Position numbers and translations under genes: made by a program. Shown here one piece after another: positions 1 through 8,851 of a stretch of 64,000 bases of DNA. Source of the DNA: Actinomadura opuntiae. GTDB taxonomy: Bacteria; Actinomycetota; Actinomycetes; Streptosporangiales; Streptosporangiaceae. Where the stretch lies: assembly GCF_030283205.1 (NCBI RefSeq), contig NZ_JASNWF010000007.1, forward strand, positions 124,001-188,000. Reading direction: 5' to 3'. Under the pieces are notes generated by a model. The model was given only the letters and a program-made list of their open reading frames with translations. It did not search any database and was not told the origin of the DNA. How positions within the stretch are numbered: position 1 is the first letter of the stretch; every line of letters starts with the position of its first letter.

Positions 1-707
1 CCGGTGAGACGCCCACCCTGGCCTCGTTCCTGCCCGGGGGCCGTTGGGAGCGCCGCCACACGCCGGGCAGCTTCACCTATGCCGCGCACGCCGCGATGCT
101 GGCCGGCTTCCTGCCCACGCCCGCGTCCCCCGGCCCGCATCCACGGCTGTTCGCGGGGACGTTTCCGGGTAGCGAGACGACCGCCGCCGGTACCTGGACG
201 TTCGACGCCGCTGACCTGCCCACCGGACTCGCGTCCGCCGATTACCACACGGTGTGCGTCGGCGGCGTCGGCTTCTTCAACAAGCTCACCCCGCTCGGGT
301 CCGTCCTGCCGTCGTTGTTCGCCGAAAGCCATTGGGAACCCGAGTTCGGCGTGACCGATCCGGCGTCGCTGCCCAACCAGATCGACCGGATAGCCGACGT
401 CATGGCGCGCCTGCCCGCCGAGCGCCGCCTGTTCCTCCTGCTGAACGTCGCGTCCCTGCACCAGCCCAACTGGTTCTACCTGGACGGCGCCACGCGCGCG
501 CACGGGGACACGCGCGCCAGCCACGCCGCCGCGCTACGCCACGTCGACGCTCACATAGGGCGCTTGTTCGAGTTGATGCGCCGTCCATGCTTCGTCATCG
601 TCTGTTCCGACCACGGCACAGCGTACGGAGAGGACGGCCACACCGGTCACCGCATCGGCCACGAGGTCGTGTGGACCGTTCCGTACGGGGAGTTCGTTCT
701 GCCGTGA
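1..707 (+). CDS. STM4013/SEN3800-family sulfatase-fold hydrolase (5' end outside window)
   Basis: The reading frame is open from the left edge (first full codon at base 3), so the N-terminus lies upstream; about 234 C-terminal residues are visible. The alkaline-phosphatase/sulfatase fold is recognised from the metal-binding SDHG motif near the C-terminus, followed by GHTGHRIGHEV, which supplies further likely metal-binding histidines. The order hydrolase, then two radical SAM genes, matches the STM4013-STM4012-STM4011 cluster first named from Salmonella. Substrate and pathway are unknown. The stop overlaps the GTG start of the next gene, so the genes are probably translationally coupled. Family assignment rests on context plus the SDHG region; the cut N-terminus hides the nucleophile. 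Confidence 0.8.
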   Translation, partial: GETPTLASFLPGGRWERRHTPGSFTYAAHAAMLAGFLPTPASPGPHPRLFAGTFPGSETTAAGTWTFDAADLPTGLASADYHTVCVGGVGFFNKLTPLGSVLPSLFAESHWEPEFGVTDPASLPNQIDRIADVMARLPAERRLFLLLNVASLHQPNWFYLDGATRAHGDTRASHAAALRHVDAHIGRLFELMRRPCFVIVCSDHGTAYGEDGHTGHRIGHEVVWTVPYGEFVLP

Positions 708-1996
708 CCACCACCGCCCCTTACCAGGCATACGTCTACGCCTATCCGCACAAGACCGCGTACCGGCCGCTGGAACCCGAGCCCTCCTTGCAAAAGGTAT
801 GGACGGCAGAACCATCGGACTCGCTGTTCCTCTACATGCACGTGCCCTTCTGCGAGATGCGGTGCGGCTTCTGCAACCTCTTCACGCGCACGGGCGCTCC
901 CGAAGAACTGACGGGCGCGTATCTGGACGCCCTCGACCGCCAGGCGACCGCCGTACTGGACGCACTGGGCGGCGGCGCATCGTTCGCCACCGCGGCCTTC
1001 GGCGGCGGAACCCCCACCTATTTCACCGCTGCGGAACTGGAACGGCTCTGCGACATCGCCGGCAGGTTCCCCGGATTCGGCAAGGGGCCGCTCGGTGTGG
1101 AGACGTCTCCGGCGACGGCTACGACCGACCGGTTGACCGTGCTCGCCGAACGCGGCACCACCCGGGTCTCCATCGGTGTGCAGAGCTTCATCGACGAGGA
1201 GGCCCGCGCCGCGGTGCGCCCCCAGAAACGCGCCGAAGTGGAGGCGGCTCTCGACCGGATCCGCGCCGTCGGTTTCCCGACGCTCAACATCGACCTCATC
1301 TACGGCATCGACGGCCAGACGCCCGCGACGTGGCTGCATTCCTTGAACGCCGCGTTGGAATGGCGCCCGGAGGAGCTCTACCTCTACCCGCTCTATGTCC
1401 GCCCGCTCACCGGCCTGGGACGGCGCGCGCAGGACTGGGACGACCAGCGCCTCGCCCTGTACCGGCTCGGCCGGGACCATCTCTTGAGCGAAGGCTATGA
1501 GCAGGTGTCGATGCGCATGTTCCGGCGGCCGGAAGGGGTGACCGGCGGCACCGAATACTGCTGCCAGACCGACGGGATGGTCGGCTTGGGTTGCGGAGCG
1601 CGCTCGTACACGGCCGGTCTGCATTACTCCTTCGAGTACGCGGTAGAGCAGCGACACGTCCGGTCCATCATCGACGATTATGTGCGCGAGGACGATTTCG
1701 CCACGGCACGGGTCGGCTTCGAACTGGACGCCGGGGAACAGCGCCGCCGCCATTTCCTCCAGTCGCTCCTACAGACGAGCGGGCTCGACCGCAGCTCCTA
1801 CAGGACACGATTCGGCACCGAGCCCTGCGACGACTTCTCCGTGGAACTGGCGCCGTTCGACGACCTCGGCTGGCTGGAGACCACGGAGACGACTCTCAGA
1901 CTGACCCCCGAGGGGCTCGCCCATTCCGACGCCATCGGACCGGCGCTGTTCTCCCGACGCGTGAGGGAATCGATGGCCTCGTACAAGGCGCGCTGA
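704..1996 (+). CDS. STM4012-family radical SAM protein
   Basis: A 430-residue radical S-adenosylmethionine enzyme related to HemN-type coproporphyrinogen oxidases. Cys50, Cys54 and Cys57 (FCEMRCGFC) form the CX3CX2C motif that binds the 4Fe-4S cluster, and GGGTP at about residue 104 is the usual SAM-contact motif. I chose the GTG at 704 because it overlaps the preceding stop (GTGA) and starts just before the conserved YAYPHKTAYRPL segment; the open frame continues further upstream but reads out of the neighbouring gene. The gene overlaps the next one by one base. In this cluster it is probably not a haem enzyme; the substrate is unknown and may be shared with the second radical SAM protein. 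Confidence 0.9.
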   Translation: MTTTAPYQAYVYAYPHKTAYRPLEPEPSLQKVWTAEPSDSLFLYMHVPFCEMRCGFCNLFTRTGAPEELTGAYLDALDRQATAVLDALGGGASFATAAFGGGTPTYFTAAELERLCDIAGRFPGFGKGPLGVETSPATATTDRLTVLAERGTTRVSIGVQSFIDEEARAAVRPQKRAEVEAALDRIRAVGFPTLNIDLIYGIDGQTPATWLHSLNAALEWRPEELYLYPLYVRPLTGLGRRAQDWDDQRLALYRLGRDHLLSEGYEQVSMRMFRRPEGVTGGTEYCCQTDGMVGLGCGARSYTAGLHYSFEYAVEQRHVRSIIDDYVREDDFATARVGFELDAGEQRRRHFLQSLLQTSGLDRSSYRTRFGTEPCDDFSVELAPFDDLGWLETTETTLRLTPEGLAHSDAIGPALFSRRVRESMASYKAR

Positions 1997-2850
1997 TGGA
2001 ACACCTCACGATTCTCTACCGGGGCCCGCTCGCCAGCTGCGACTACGACTGCCCCTACTGCCCGTTCGCCAAACGGCGCGACACACCGGAGCAACTGCGC
2101 GCCGACCGCGCAGCCCTCGAACGCTTCACCGCGTGGGTCGCCGACCAGGAGCACCGCGTGTCGATCCTGTTCACGCCGTGGGGCGAAGGACTCATCAGGT
2201 CCTGGTACCGGCGGGCGCTCACGGAGTTGAGCCATCTGCCGCACGTCGAGCGCGTCGCGATCCAGACCAATCTCAGCCACCGCGTGTCGTGGACGTCCGG
2301 AGCCGACCCGTCCAAGCTCGCGCTATGGGCGACGTACCATCCCGACCAAGTTCCCTATGAGCGCTTCCTGGGAAAGTGCCGCGAACTCACCGAACGCGGC
2401 ATCCGCCACAGCGTCGGGATCGTCGGCGAGCCCTCCCATCTGGAGGCGGCACGCCGCCTCCGCGACGACCTGCCCACCGGGACCTACCTGTGGGTCAACG
2501 CCGCCGAGGGGCGCACCTACAGCGATGAGGAGGCCGCCCGCTGGACGGCCCTGGACCCGCTTTTCCCCGTCAGCCGTCATCCGCACGCCAGCCGCGGTCT
2601 CGCCTGCCGCACCGGTGACACCGTCGTATCGGTCGACGGCGAGGGCACGGTGCGCCGCTGCCACTTCGTCCCTGCCGTCCTGGGCAACCTCTATGACGGT
2701 TCGTTCCGCGACGCCCTCGCCCCGCGCCCTTGCCCGCAGGCCACGTGCGACTGCCATATCGGCTATGTCCACCTGGAGCCGCTCGGTCTCTACGACACGT
2801 TCGCCGGCGGCGTCCTCGAACGCGTCCCCGCGCTGTACGGGCAGATGTAG
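1996..2850 (+). CDS. STM4011-family radical SAM protein
   Basis: A 284-residue radical SAM protein. Cys15, Cys19 and Cys22 (CDYDCPYC) form the CX3CX2C cluster-binding motif. The C-terminal third carries additional cysteines (LACRTG, RRCHF, RPCPQATCDC), a spacing reminiscent of SPASM/twitch auxiliary iron-sulfur domains. Such domains are common in enzymes that modify peptides or large substrates. The ATG at 1996 overlaps the preceding TGA (TGATG), making this the third coupled gene of the STM4013-4012-4011 operon. Nothing in the next 270 bases continues the operon. The family is recognised but has no established reaction. Confidence 0.9.
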   Translation: MEHLTILYRGPLASCDYDCPYCPFAKRRDTPEQLRADRAALERFTAWVADQEHRVSILFTPWGEGLIRSWYRRALTELSHLPHVERVAIQTNLSHRVSWTSGADPSKLALWATYHPDQVPYERFLGKCRELTERGIRHSVGIVGEPSHLEAARRLRDDLPTGTYLWVNAAEGRTYSDEEAARWTALDPLFPVSRHPHASRGLACRTGDTVVSVDGEGTVRRCHFVPAVLGNLYDGSFRDALAPRPCPQATCDCHIGYVHLEPLGLYDTFAGGVLERVPALYGQM

Positions 2851-3120
2851 CCGGACGGTGACCCACCTCTGCGACCTGCCCCTACGGCGCCCGGTGAGCG
2901 CGGCGACGGGCTTCCGGCACCGTCTTGCAATTCTCCGCCGGGGCCGCCACGCTGTGGGTGGTCCGAGATGGTCACTAAACGGAGCCGGATGACTGCGAAC
3001 GGTGAACGAACCAGGCGGTGGCCGAGCCGCACGGGCGGTCCGGACGGAGGGACCGGATCCCGTGCGCGTCCGCCCCTGAGGGCGCATGCTGGCGGTAGCA
3101 GGCGACCGTTAGGCGATGCC

Positions 3121-3507
3121 GTGGACTTTCTCGAACGCCCCCACTTCGTCCTCGCGCTGCGAACGGTGGACACATCGGTGCGCGCAGCGCGCGAGATCGT
3201 CCGCGCCGCGCTGGCGGGCTGGGACCGCCCCGACACCACCGGCGACGTCGAGCTCATCACCAGTGAACTCGTCACCAACGCGATCCGCCATGCCGGTGCC
3301 GTGACCCTCGTGCTGTACCTGCCCGACGACAAGACGGCCATGGTGGAGGTATGGGACGACAACCCCGAGGGACCGGTCGAACCCCCGCACGACATGCAGG
3401 CCGAAGGCGGCCGCGGGCTCTTCCTCGTCGGTTCGCTGTCGCGCGCCTGGGGATGGCGGCCCACCGACGAGGGCAAGGTCACCTGGGCGCAGGCCGTCAC
3501 CCCCTGA
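3121..3507 (+). CDS. ATP-binding protein, anti-sigma-factor (RsbW/SpoIIAB) type
   Basis: A small GHKL-fold ATPase (HATPase_c_2) of the kind actinomycetes use as serine kinases or anti-sigma factors. The N-box is visible as ELITSELVTNAIRHAG, the G1-type box as VWDDNPEGP and the G2-type box as GGRGLFLVGSLSRAWGW. I prefer the GTG at 3121 (128 residues) because the upstream extension to 2968 is arginine- and glycine-rich shadow-like sequence without homology to the fold. No ribosome binding site is clear, so the start is uncertain. It stands alone, with no anti-anti-sigma partner adjacent, and is followed by a hairpin. Confidence 0.8.
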   Translation: MDFLERPHFVLALRTVDTSVRAAREIVRAALAGWDRPDTTGDVELITSELVTNAIRHAGAVTLVLYLPDDKTAMVEVWDDNPEGPVEPPHDMQAEGGRGLFLVGSLSRAWGWRPTDEGKVTWAQAVTP

Positions 3508-3518
3508 GCCGGGCGGGC

Positions 3519-3553
3519 GCCTCTTGGTGACTGGGGAAGTGCTACCAAGAGGC
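3519..3553. terminator. Bidirectional hairpin terminator
   Basis: A perfect 10-bp inverted repeat (GCCTCTTGGT at 3519-3528, ACCAAGAGGC at 3544-3553) with a 15-nt loop lies between the convergent ATP-binding gene and the DUF6745 gene. There is no U-tract, as is common in high-GC actinomycetes. Confidence 0.6.
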
Positions 3554-3605
3554 CCCGCCACAACGACGGACGGCGCGTACCGGCCGGGAGCCGCCGTCCA
3601 GGGGC

Positions 3606-4757
3606 TCAGGTCTGCTTCCGCGGGTGGTAGTCGGCCTCGTCGACACCGAACGTCCACGCCACGCCCGCGCGCGCGGTGCGCGTGGAGGGCGGGACCCGCA
3701 GGTAGTAGGTGCGGTGCGTCCCGTCCGGTTCCGGCGTGGAGTTGACCACCTCGACCATGAAGACGGGCTCGTCGCCGGGAAGGTCGATGGACCACAGCAC
3801 GCCGGTCTCGTCCTGGTGCAGGGGCCGGGCCCCCGTTTCCGCCAGGTAGCGGTCATAGCCGAATATCTCCAGCATGACCCGGCGCAGCTCCGCGTTCTCC
3901 TCCGCCGAGATGCGGTCCGCCGTGAGGCCGGTGAGCGAGGCCACGAAATCGGGCGGGATCGGCATGCCGCGCCATGCGTGCAGGGAGAATCCGTCGGGAT
4001 AGGCCAGGGCCGGGCCGTCCCCGCGGTGCAGCCGTCCCGGTTCGTCCCGGTGGAGTTCGCACGGACGCTCGGACATGATGACCAGCCGCTCGTAGGGCCA
4101 CCACCAGCCGGTCGAACGCGCCGCTTCCGCCAGCCCTGCCAGGGTCCCGTCCAACCGGCCCAGCGACTCGAACAACGCCAGCCACGGCGCATCGTGCTGG
4201 CCGAGGACGGCGTCCAGCGTCGCGGCCCGCAGGAGGGCCTCGGCCGCGTTCTCCTCCGGCGTCGGCAGCTCATCGCCCGCCCGGATGGACCTGCCCTGCG
4301 CCTGCTCGCCGATGGCCGCTCGCACCCGCGTGACCAGCGACTGGACCTGGTTCCACAGGAGGCCCCCGGTCTCGCCCCACGTCCGCGGCCACTGCTCCGG
4401 CCCCTGTTCGGAGCAGGCCGCGGTACGTTCGGCTTCCCAGGGACGGGTCCGCACGTCCGCCAGGACGCCCGCCCCCGCCGCGGCCCCGTCGAGGTCGGCG
4501 TCGGCCTGCTCGACCAGGTCGTCCAGCGCCGCCTTCCGCAAGGCCCCCGCGTGCCCGGCGACCACGGCGGCGGCGACGGCCCCGCGCGCGGGGGAGGGCA
4601 CCCACACGAACCGTTCCGGGACGGCTAGGCCGGCGGCCGCGTAGGCGGCCGCCACCGCCATCTCGGCCCGCAGGCGGTCGGCGGGATCGGTGCGGAACGC
4701 GGCCGCCTGCCAGTCGCCGACCACGAAGTGCGTTTCCCGCCGCATCTCGGTGAACAT
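3606..4757 (-). CDS. DUF6745 domain-containing protein
   Basis: A 383-residue soluble protein resembling the actinobacterial DUF6745 family. Diagnostic is the central stretch around HRDEPGRLHRGDGPALAYPDG followed by HAWRGMPIPP, where a leucine-rich-repeat-like or hydrophilic repeat seems to present a grain/moron-type surface motif. No catalytic motif or signal peptide is visible. I start at the ATG at 4757 (MFTEMRRETHF), because the long upstream frame overlaps another well-supported gene. It lies 11 bases downstream of the 108-residue gene in the same direction, so the two are probably co-transcribed. Function unknown. Confidence 0.75.
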   Translation of the reverse strand: MFTEMRRETHFVVGDWQAAAFRTDPADRLRAEMAVAAAYAAAGLAVPERFVWVPSPARGAVAAAVVAGHAGALRKAALDDLVEQADADLDGAAAGAGVLADVRTRPWEAERTAACSEQGPEQWPRTWGETGGLLWNQVQSLVTRVRAAIGEQAQGRSIRAGDELPTPEENAAEALLRAATLDAVLGQHDAPWLALFESLGRLDGTLAGLAEAARSTGWWWPYERLVIMSERPCELHRDEPGRLHRGDGPALAYPDGFSLHAWRGMPIPPDFVASLTGLTADRISAEENAELRRVMLEIFGYDRYLAETGARPLHQDETGVLWSIDLPGDEPVFMVEVVNSTPEPDGTHRTYYLRVPPSTRTARAGVAWTFGVDEADYHPRKQT

Positions 4758-4768
4758 GCCCGCCGCCC

Positions 4769-5095
4769 TCAGTCCGCCACGACCCGGACGGTGCCCGGCA
4801 CGTACTCGCGCTGGCGGATCACCTTGTACCAGCCCTTGGGCAGGGTGATCGCCGCGTGCTCCTCGTGCACGAGCCGCCCGCCGGACGGCAGGTGCAGATG
4901 GTCGGGCGCGAGCGGGTCGGGGACCCGCAGCAGCGAACCCGGTGCGGACAGCGCGTGCGCGTGCCCGGTCGCCTCGCCCAGCGCGAGCACCATGCGCCCC
5001 CGGCCGTCCCTCGGGGACGGCGGGAGGTCGCGGACGGACCGCGGGACCTCCCCCTCGGGTACGGGCAGGATCAGGATGTCTCCCTGTCGGTACAT
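4769..5095 (-). CDS. Small conserved hypothetical protein
   Basis: A 108-residue protein beginning MYRQGDILILPVPEGEVP. It contains EATGHAHAL and HEEHAAITLPKGWYKVIRQREYVPG near its C-terminus. The short beta-rich sequence with several histidines resembles small proteins found beside DUF6745 genes, but I do not recognise a named domain. The ATG at 5095 is the natural start; the frame upstream is a shadow of the exporter gene. It precedes the DUF6745 gene by 11 bases on the same strand, suggesting a two-gene operon. Function unknown. Confidence 0.7.
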   Translation of the reverse strand: MYRQGDILILPVPEGEVPRSVRDLPPSPRDGRGRMVLALGEATGHAHALSAPGSLLRVPDPLAPDHLHLPSGGRLVHEEHAAITLPKGWYKVIRQREYVPGTVRVVAD

Positions 5096-5166
5096 GCCGC
5101 GAACGTAGCGGCCGCCACCGACAGTTTTCGGCAGGGCCTGGACGCCGGCGTACTGATGGGGCGGTG

Positions 5167-6576
5167 TCAGAAGCCCCGGGTGCGGCGGGCCGCCGGCCGC
5201 GCCCAGCGTCCGCCCGCCGTGAGCCCGACGCGCTGGAACGCGCGCACGAGCTCGCCACCGAGGTTGACGCCGGCGCCCAGCGCGAGAGCCACGGACAGCG
5301 CGCCGATGAGGCTCAGTACGCCCGACTGCGGGGAGCCGGTGTTCAGCTCGACCATCCCGCGATAGAGCGCCGTCCCCGGCAGCAGGGGACCGATGGCCGG
5401 CACCACGTACGGCATCACCGGCGCCCCGTGGCGGCGCGCCAGCCAGTTGGCCAGCACACCGACGACGATCGCCGCCACCGCCGAGGCCAGCACGGGCGGA
5501 ACGTTCCATCCTCGCAGCAGCACATAAAGCGCCCAGATCAGCGCGCCACCGAGGGCGGAGGCCAGGAGCACGTCCCGCGGCGCCGCGAGCGACACCGCGA
5601 AGGTCACCGACACCGCGGCGGCCGCCATCAGGGGGACGGGCCTCAGCGTCGCCGGCGCGGCGGGCAGGTGGCTCACGTCGATCGGCACGCCGACGTTCAC
5701 CGCGATGTACACCACGGCGCCGAGGCCCGCGACAATCGCGGCGATCATGAAGAAGACCTCCAGCCCGCGCGCGGCCGCGCTGACGAGGTCGCCGGTGATG
5801 CCGTCCTGGATGCTCGCCACCAGAGGCCGCCCGGGCAACAGTGCGAGGATCGCGCCGGTGACGATGGTGGAGGCGTGTTGCGGGTTGCCCATCGCGACCA
5901 CGATGGCTGCGCCCGCCGCGCCGATCGCGGCGGCCACCGTCAGCTGGAAGAACTCGGCGATGCCGCGGCGGGCGAGGGCCGCGGCGGTGCGGTCGCCCAG
6001 CAGGGTGGCGACGAACGCCGTCCCCGCGACCAGCGGGCCGCCGCCGGAGAGGACACTGGCCGAGGCGGCGATGAGCCCCAGCGAGACGACGATGAGCCAC
6101 GGCGGGTACGGGCCGCGCCCCCTCTTCATCTGCGCCAGCTGCTTATGGGCCTCGTCCAGTTCCAGCATCCCGATGGACGCCTCCTGGACGAGTGCGTGCA
6201 AACCGGTGAGGCGCCAGTAGGCGGGCGTACGGCGCCGGATGGCCCGGGCCCCCGTCACTGGTGGCGCGCCTTTGCCGGGATGGGCCGAGACGAGGATGCT
6301 GGTCAACGTGACCTGGACCTCGCACCGGGGGAGCTCGTAGGCGACCGCCAACCCGAGCATCGCCTCGTTCACGCGCTCGGTGGTCTCGCCGCTGGCCAGG
6401 AGAAGCTCGCCGACGCGCAGGACCAGGTCGACCGCGCGGGGGTCGACCTCTTCGCTCGGCTCGTCCTCGGGCGGTTCGGGCGGGGACCCGTCCATCAGGA
6501 CATGCCATGTCCGCCGCAAGCGTTGCGCCGCGCCCATCCCCCGCCGGTGTCCTTCCGCCATGAAATCGATCTTCAC
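5167..6576 (-). CDS. Threonine/serine exporter family protein (ThrE-like)
   Basis: A 469-residue membrane protein with the ThrE/DUF1212 N-terminal domain (about residues 45-260; contains LLLASGETTERVNEAM and CEVQVTLTSILVSA) and the DUF3815-like C-terminal domain (about residues 290-430). About ten hydrophobic segments are visible from residue 135 onward. The family exports L-threonine and L-serine in Corynebacterium; the substrate here is inferred. The N-terminal 40 residues are charged and proline-rich, probably cytoplasmic. Gene length agrees with actinobacterial ThrE proteins. It is monocistronic, 71 bases from the preceding small gene. Confidence 0.9.
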   Translation of the reverse strand: MKIDFMAEGHRRGMGAAQRLRRTWHVLMDGSPPEPPEDEPSEEVDPRAVDLVLRVGELLLASGETTERVNEAMLGLAVAYELPRCEVQVTLTSILVSAHPGKGAPPVTGARAIRRRTPAYWRLTGLHALVQEASIGMLELDEAHKQLAQMKRGRGPYPPWLIVVSLGLIAASASVLSGGGPLVAGTAFVATLLGDRTAAALARRGIAEFFQLTVAAAIGAAGAAIVVAMGNPQHASTIVTGAILALLPGRPLVASIQDGITGDLVSAAARGLEVFFMIAAIVAGLGAVVYIAVNVGVPIDVSHLPAAPATLRPVPLMAAAAVSVTFAVSLAAPRDVLLASALGGALIWALYVLLRGWNVPPVLASAVAAIVVGVLANWLARRHGAPVMPYVVPAIGPLLPGTALYRGMVELNTGSPQSGVLSLIGALSVALALGAGVNLGGELVRAFQRVGLTAGGRWARPAARRTRGF

Positions 6577-6683
6577 GGCAGGCTACCCAGGGCCGATTCG
6601 ATGATCACCAGCGGGACCCGTGAGGTTATCCACAGAACGTGATTCGGGTGCGACCGTCCGGACGGCGCTGATACCAAGGGGGC

Positions 6684-8777
6684 ATGAGCACTCCCGACGG
6701 ACTCCGCGACGACGCCGAGCGCTGCCTGCGCGCCCTCGCCGGCGAGCACGCCCGGCTCCGCGACGACCAGTGGACGGCCATCCGCGCCCTCGTCGTCGAC
6801 CGGCGCCGCGCCCTGGTCGTGCAGCGCACCGGGTGGGGCAAGTCCGCGGTCTACTTCGTGGCGACGCGGCTGCTGCGCGAGCGCGGCGCCGGCCCCACCG
6901 TGATCGTCTCACCGCTGCTGGCGCTGATGCGCAACCAGATCGAGGCCGCCGACCGGGCCGGCATCCACGCCCGCACGATCAACTCCGCCAACACCGACGA
7001 CTGGCGGCGGATCTTCGCCGAGGTGGAGGCCGGCGAGGTCGACGTCCTGCTGGTCAGCCCCGAACGCCTCAACAACCCCGACTTCCGCGACCTGGTGCTG
7101 CCGCGGCTCGCCGCCGGCGCCGGGCTCGTGGTGGTCGACGAGGCGCACTGCATCTCCGACTGGGGGCACGACTTCCGCCCCGACTACCGCCGGCTGCGCA
7201 CCCTGCTCGCCGACCTGCCGCCCGGCATCCCCGTCCTCGCCACCACCGCCACCGCCAACGCCCGCGTCACCCAGGACGTCGCCGAGCAGCTCGCCGGGGA
7301 CGACGCCCTCGTCCTGCGCGGCCCGCTCGAACGCGACTCGCTCCACCTGTCGGTCGTCAGCGTGCCGACCGCCGAGCAGCGCATCGCCTGGCTCGGCGAG
7401 CACCTGGCGTCCCTGCCGGGATCGGGCATCGTCTACGCCCTCACCGTCGCCGCCGCCCACGAGATCACCGGATACCTCCGCGACCGCGGCCACGAGGTCA
7501 CCGTCTACACCGGGCAGACCGAGCCCGCCGAGCGCCTCCAGGCCGAGAAGGACCTCCAGGCCAACCGGCTGAAGGCGCTCGTGGCCACCAGCGCCCTCGG
7601 GATGGGCTTCGACAAGCCCGACCTCGGCTTCATCGTGCACGTCGGCGCCCCGCAGTCCCCGGTGGCCTACTACCAGCAGATCGGGCGCGCCGGACGCGGC
7701 GTCGACCGCGCCGAGGTGATCCTGCTGCCCGGCCGCGAGGACCGCGAGATCTGGGCCTACTTCGCCAGCCTCGCCTTCCCGCCGGAGCAGGTGGTCCGCG
7801 CCACCCTCGACGTGCTGGACGCCGCCGACCGCCCGCTGTCGACCGGCGCGCTCGAACCCCAGGTCGACCTGAGCCGCAACCGCCTGGAGATGATGCTGAA
7901 GGTCCTCGACGTCGACGGCGCCGTCCACCGCGTCAAGGGCGGCTGGACGTCGACCGGCCGCCCCTGGGCCTACGACCGCGAACGCTACGAGCGCGTCACC
8001 TCCGAACGCCGCCGCGAGCAGCAGGCCATGCTCGACTACATCGCGACGGCGTCCTGCCGCGAGGAGTTCCTCCGCAAGCAGCTGGACGACCCCGGAGCGG
8101 CGCCCTGCGGCCGCTGCGACAACTGCACCGGCGAGCACCGGGCCGCCGAGGTCGCCTCCGAGGACACCGCCCGGGCCCGCGACCGCCTGCACCGCCCCGG
8201 CGTCGACGTCGCGCCCCGCCGCATGTGGCCCACCGGCGTCAAGGACGACCTCGGCGTCTCCGGCCGCATCAAGCCGGACCTGCAGGCCGAGACCGGACGC
8301 GCGCTCGGCCGGCTCACCGACATCGGCTGGGGCAACCGGCTCCGCGACCTGTTCGCCGCCGGCGACACCGACGTCCCCGCCGACATGGTCGACGCCGTCG
8401 TGAAGGTCCTCACCGCCTGGGACTGGTCCGCCCGCCCGGCCGGCGTCATCACGGTCGGGTCCCGCTCCCGTCCCCGCCTGGTGGGCACCTTCGGCCACCG
8501 CATCGCCGAGATCGGCCGCCTGCCCTACCTGGGCGAGCTGGTCCCCGTGGGCGAGCCCGTCCCGCGCCGGCACAACAGCGCCCAGCGCCTCCGCTCCGTG
8601 TGGAACTCGCTGACGCTCCCCGACCCCGTCGCCATCGCCGCGAAGGAGGCTTCAGGCCCCGTACTCCTCATCGACGACCGCATAGAGACCGGATGGACCA
8701 TGACCGTCGCCACCCGCCTCCTGAAAGAAGCAGGGGCCCAAGCGGTCCTTCCACTCGTACTGGCCACCCCCAACTGA
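6684..8777 (+). CDS. recQ: RecQ-family ATP-dependent DNA helicase with phosphoribosyltransferase-like C-terminus
   Basis: A 697-residue superfamily 2 helicase. The Walker A-like TGWGKS lies at residues 49-54 and DEAH at 152-155, followed by CISDWGHDFRPDYRRL. Motif VI is seen as YYQQIGRAGRG. A RecQ zinc-binding module is present (CREEF, then CGRCDNC). The protein continues past the usual RecQ core, and its last 60 or so residues contain LLIDDRIETGWTMT, which resembles the PRPP-binding loop of type I phosphoribosyltransferases. RecQ unwinds 3'-5' and acts in recombination and fork repair; the role of the tail is unknown. Monocistronic. Confidence 0.93.
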   Translation: MSTPDGLRDDAERCLRALAGEHARLRDDQWTAIRALVVDRRRALVVQRTGWGKSAVYFVATRLLRERGAGPTVIVSPLLALMRNQIEAADRAGIHARTINSANTDDWRRIFAEVEAGEVDVLLVSPERLNNPDFRDLVLPRLAAGAGLVVVDEAHCISDWGHDFRPDYRRLRTLLADLPPGIPVLATTATANARVTQDVAEQLAGDDALVLRGPLERDSLHLSVVSVPTAEQRIAWLGEHLASLPGSGIVYALTVAAAHEITGYLRDRGHEVTVYTGQTEPAERLQAEKDLQANRLKALVATSALGMGFDKPDLGFIVHVGAPQSPVAYYQQIGRAGRGVDRAEVILLPGREDREIWAYFASLAFPPEQVVRATLDVLDAADRPLSTGALEPQVDLSRNRLEMMLKVLDVDGAVHRVKGGWTSTGRPWAYDRERYERVTSERRREQQAMLDYIATASCREEFLRKQLDDPGAAPCGRCDNCTGEHRAAEVASEDTARARDRLHRPGVDVAPRRMWPTGVKDDLGVSGRIKPDLQAETGRALGRLTDIGWGNRLRDLFAAGDTDVPADMVDAVVKVLTAWDWSARPAGVITVGSRSRPRLVGTFGHRIAEIGRLPYLGELVPVGEPVPRRHNSAQRLRSVWNSLTLPDPVAIAAKEASGPVLLIDDRIETGWTMTVATRLLKEAGAQAVLPLVLATPN

Positions 8778-8851
8778 CCGGCCACTCCACACCTAAGAAC
8801 CACGCCAAACTTTTCGGTGAGCGAAGGGAGTTCTTGTGGGAGTGGGGGTGG

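Noticed and set aside
2968..3120. A 51-residue upstream extension of the ATP-binding gene
   Set aside because: The extra residues are shadow-like and the domain begins after the GTG at 3121.
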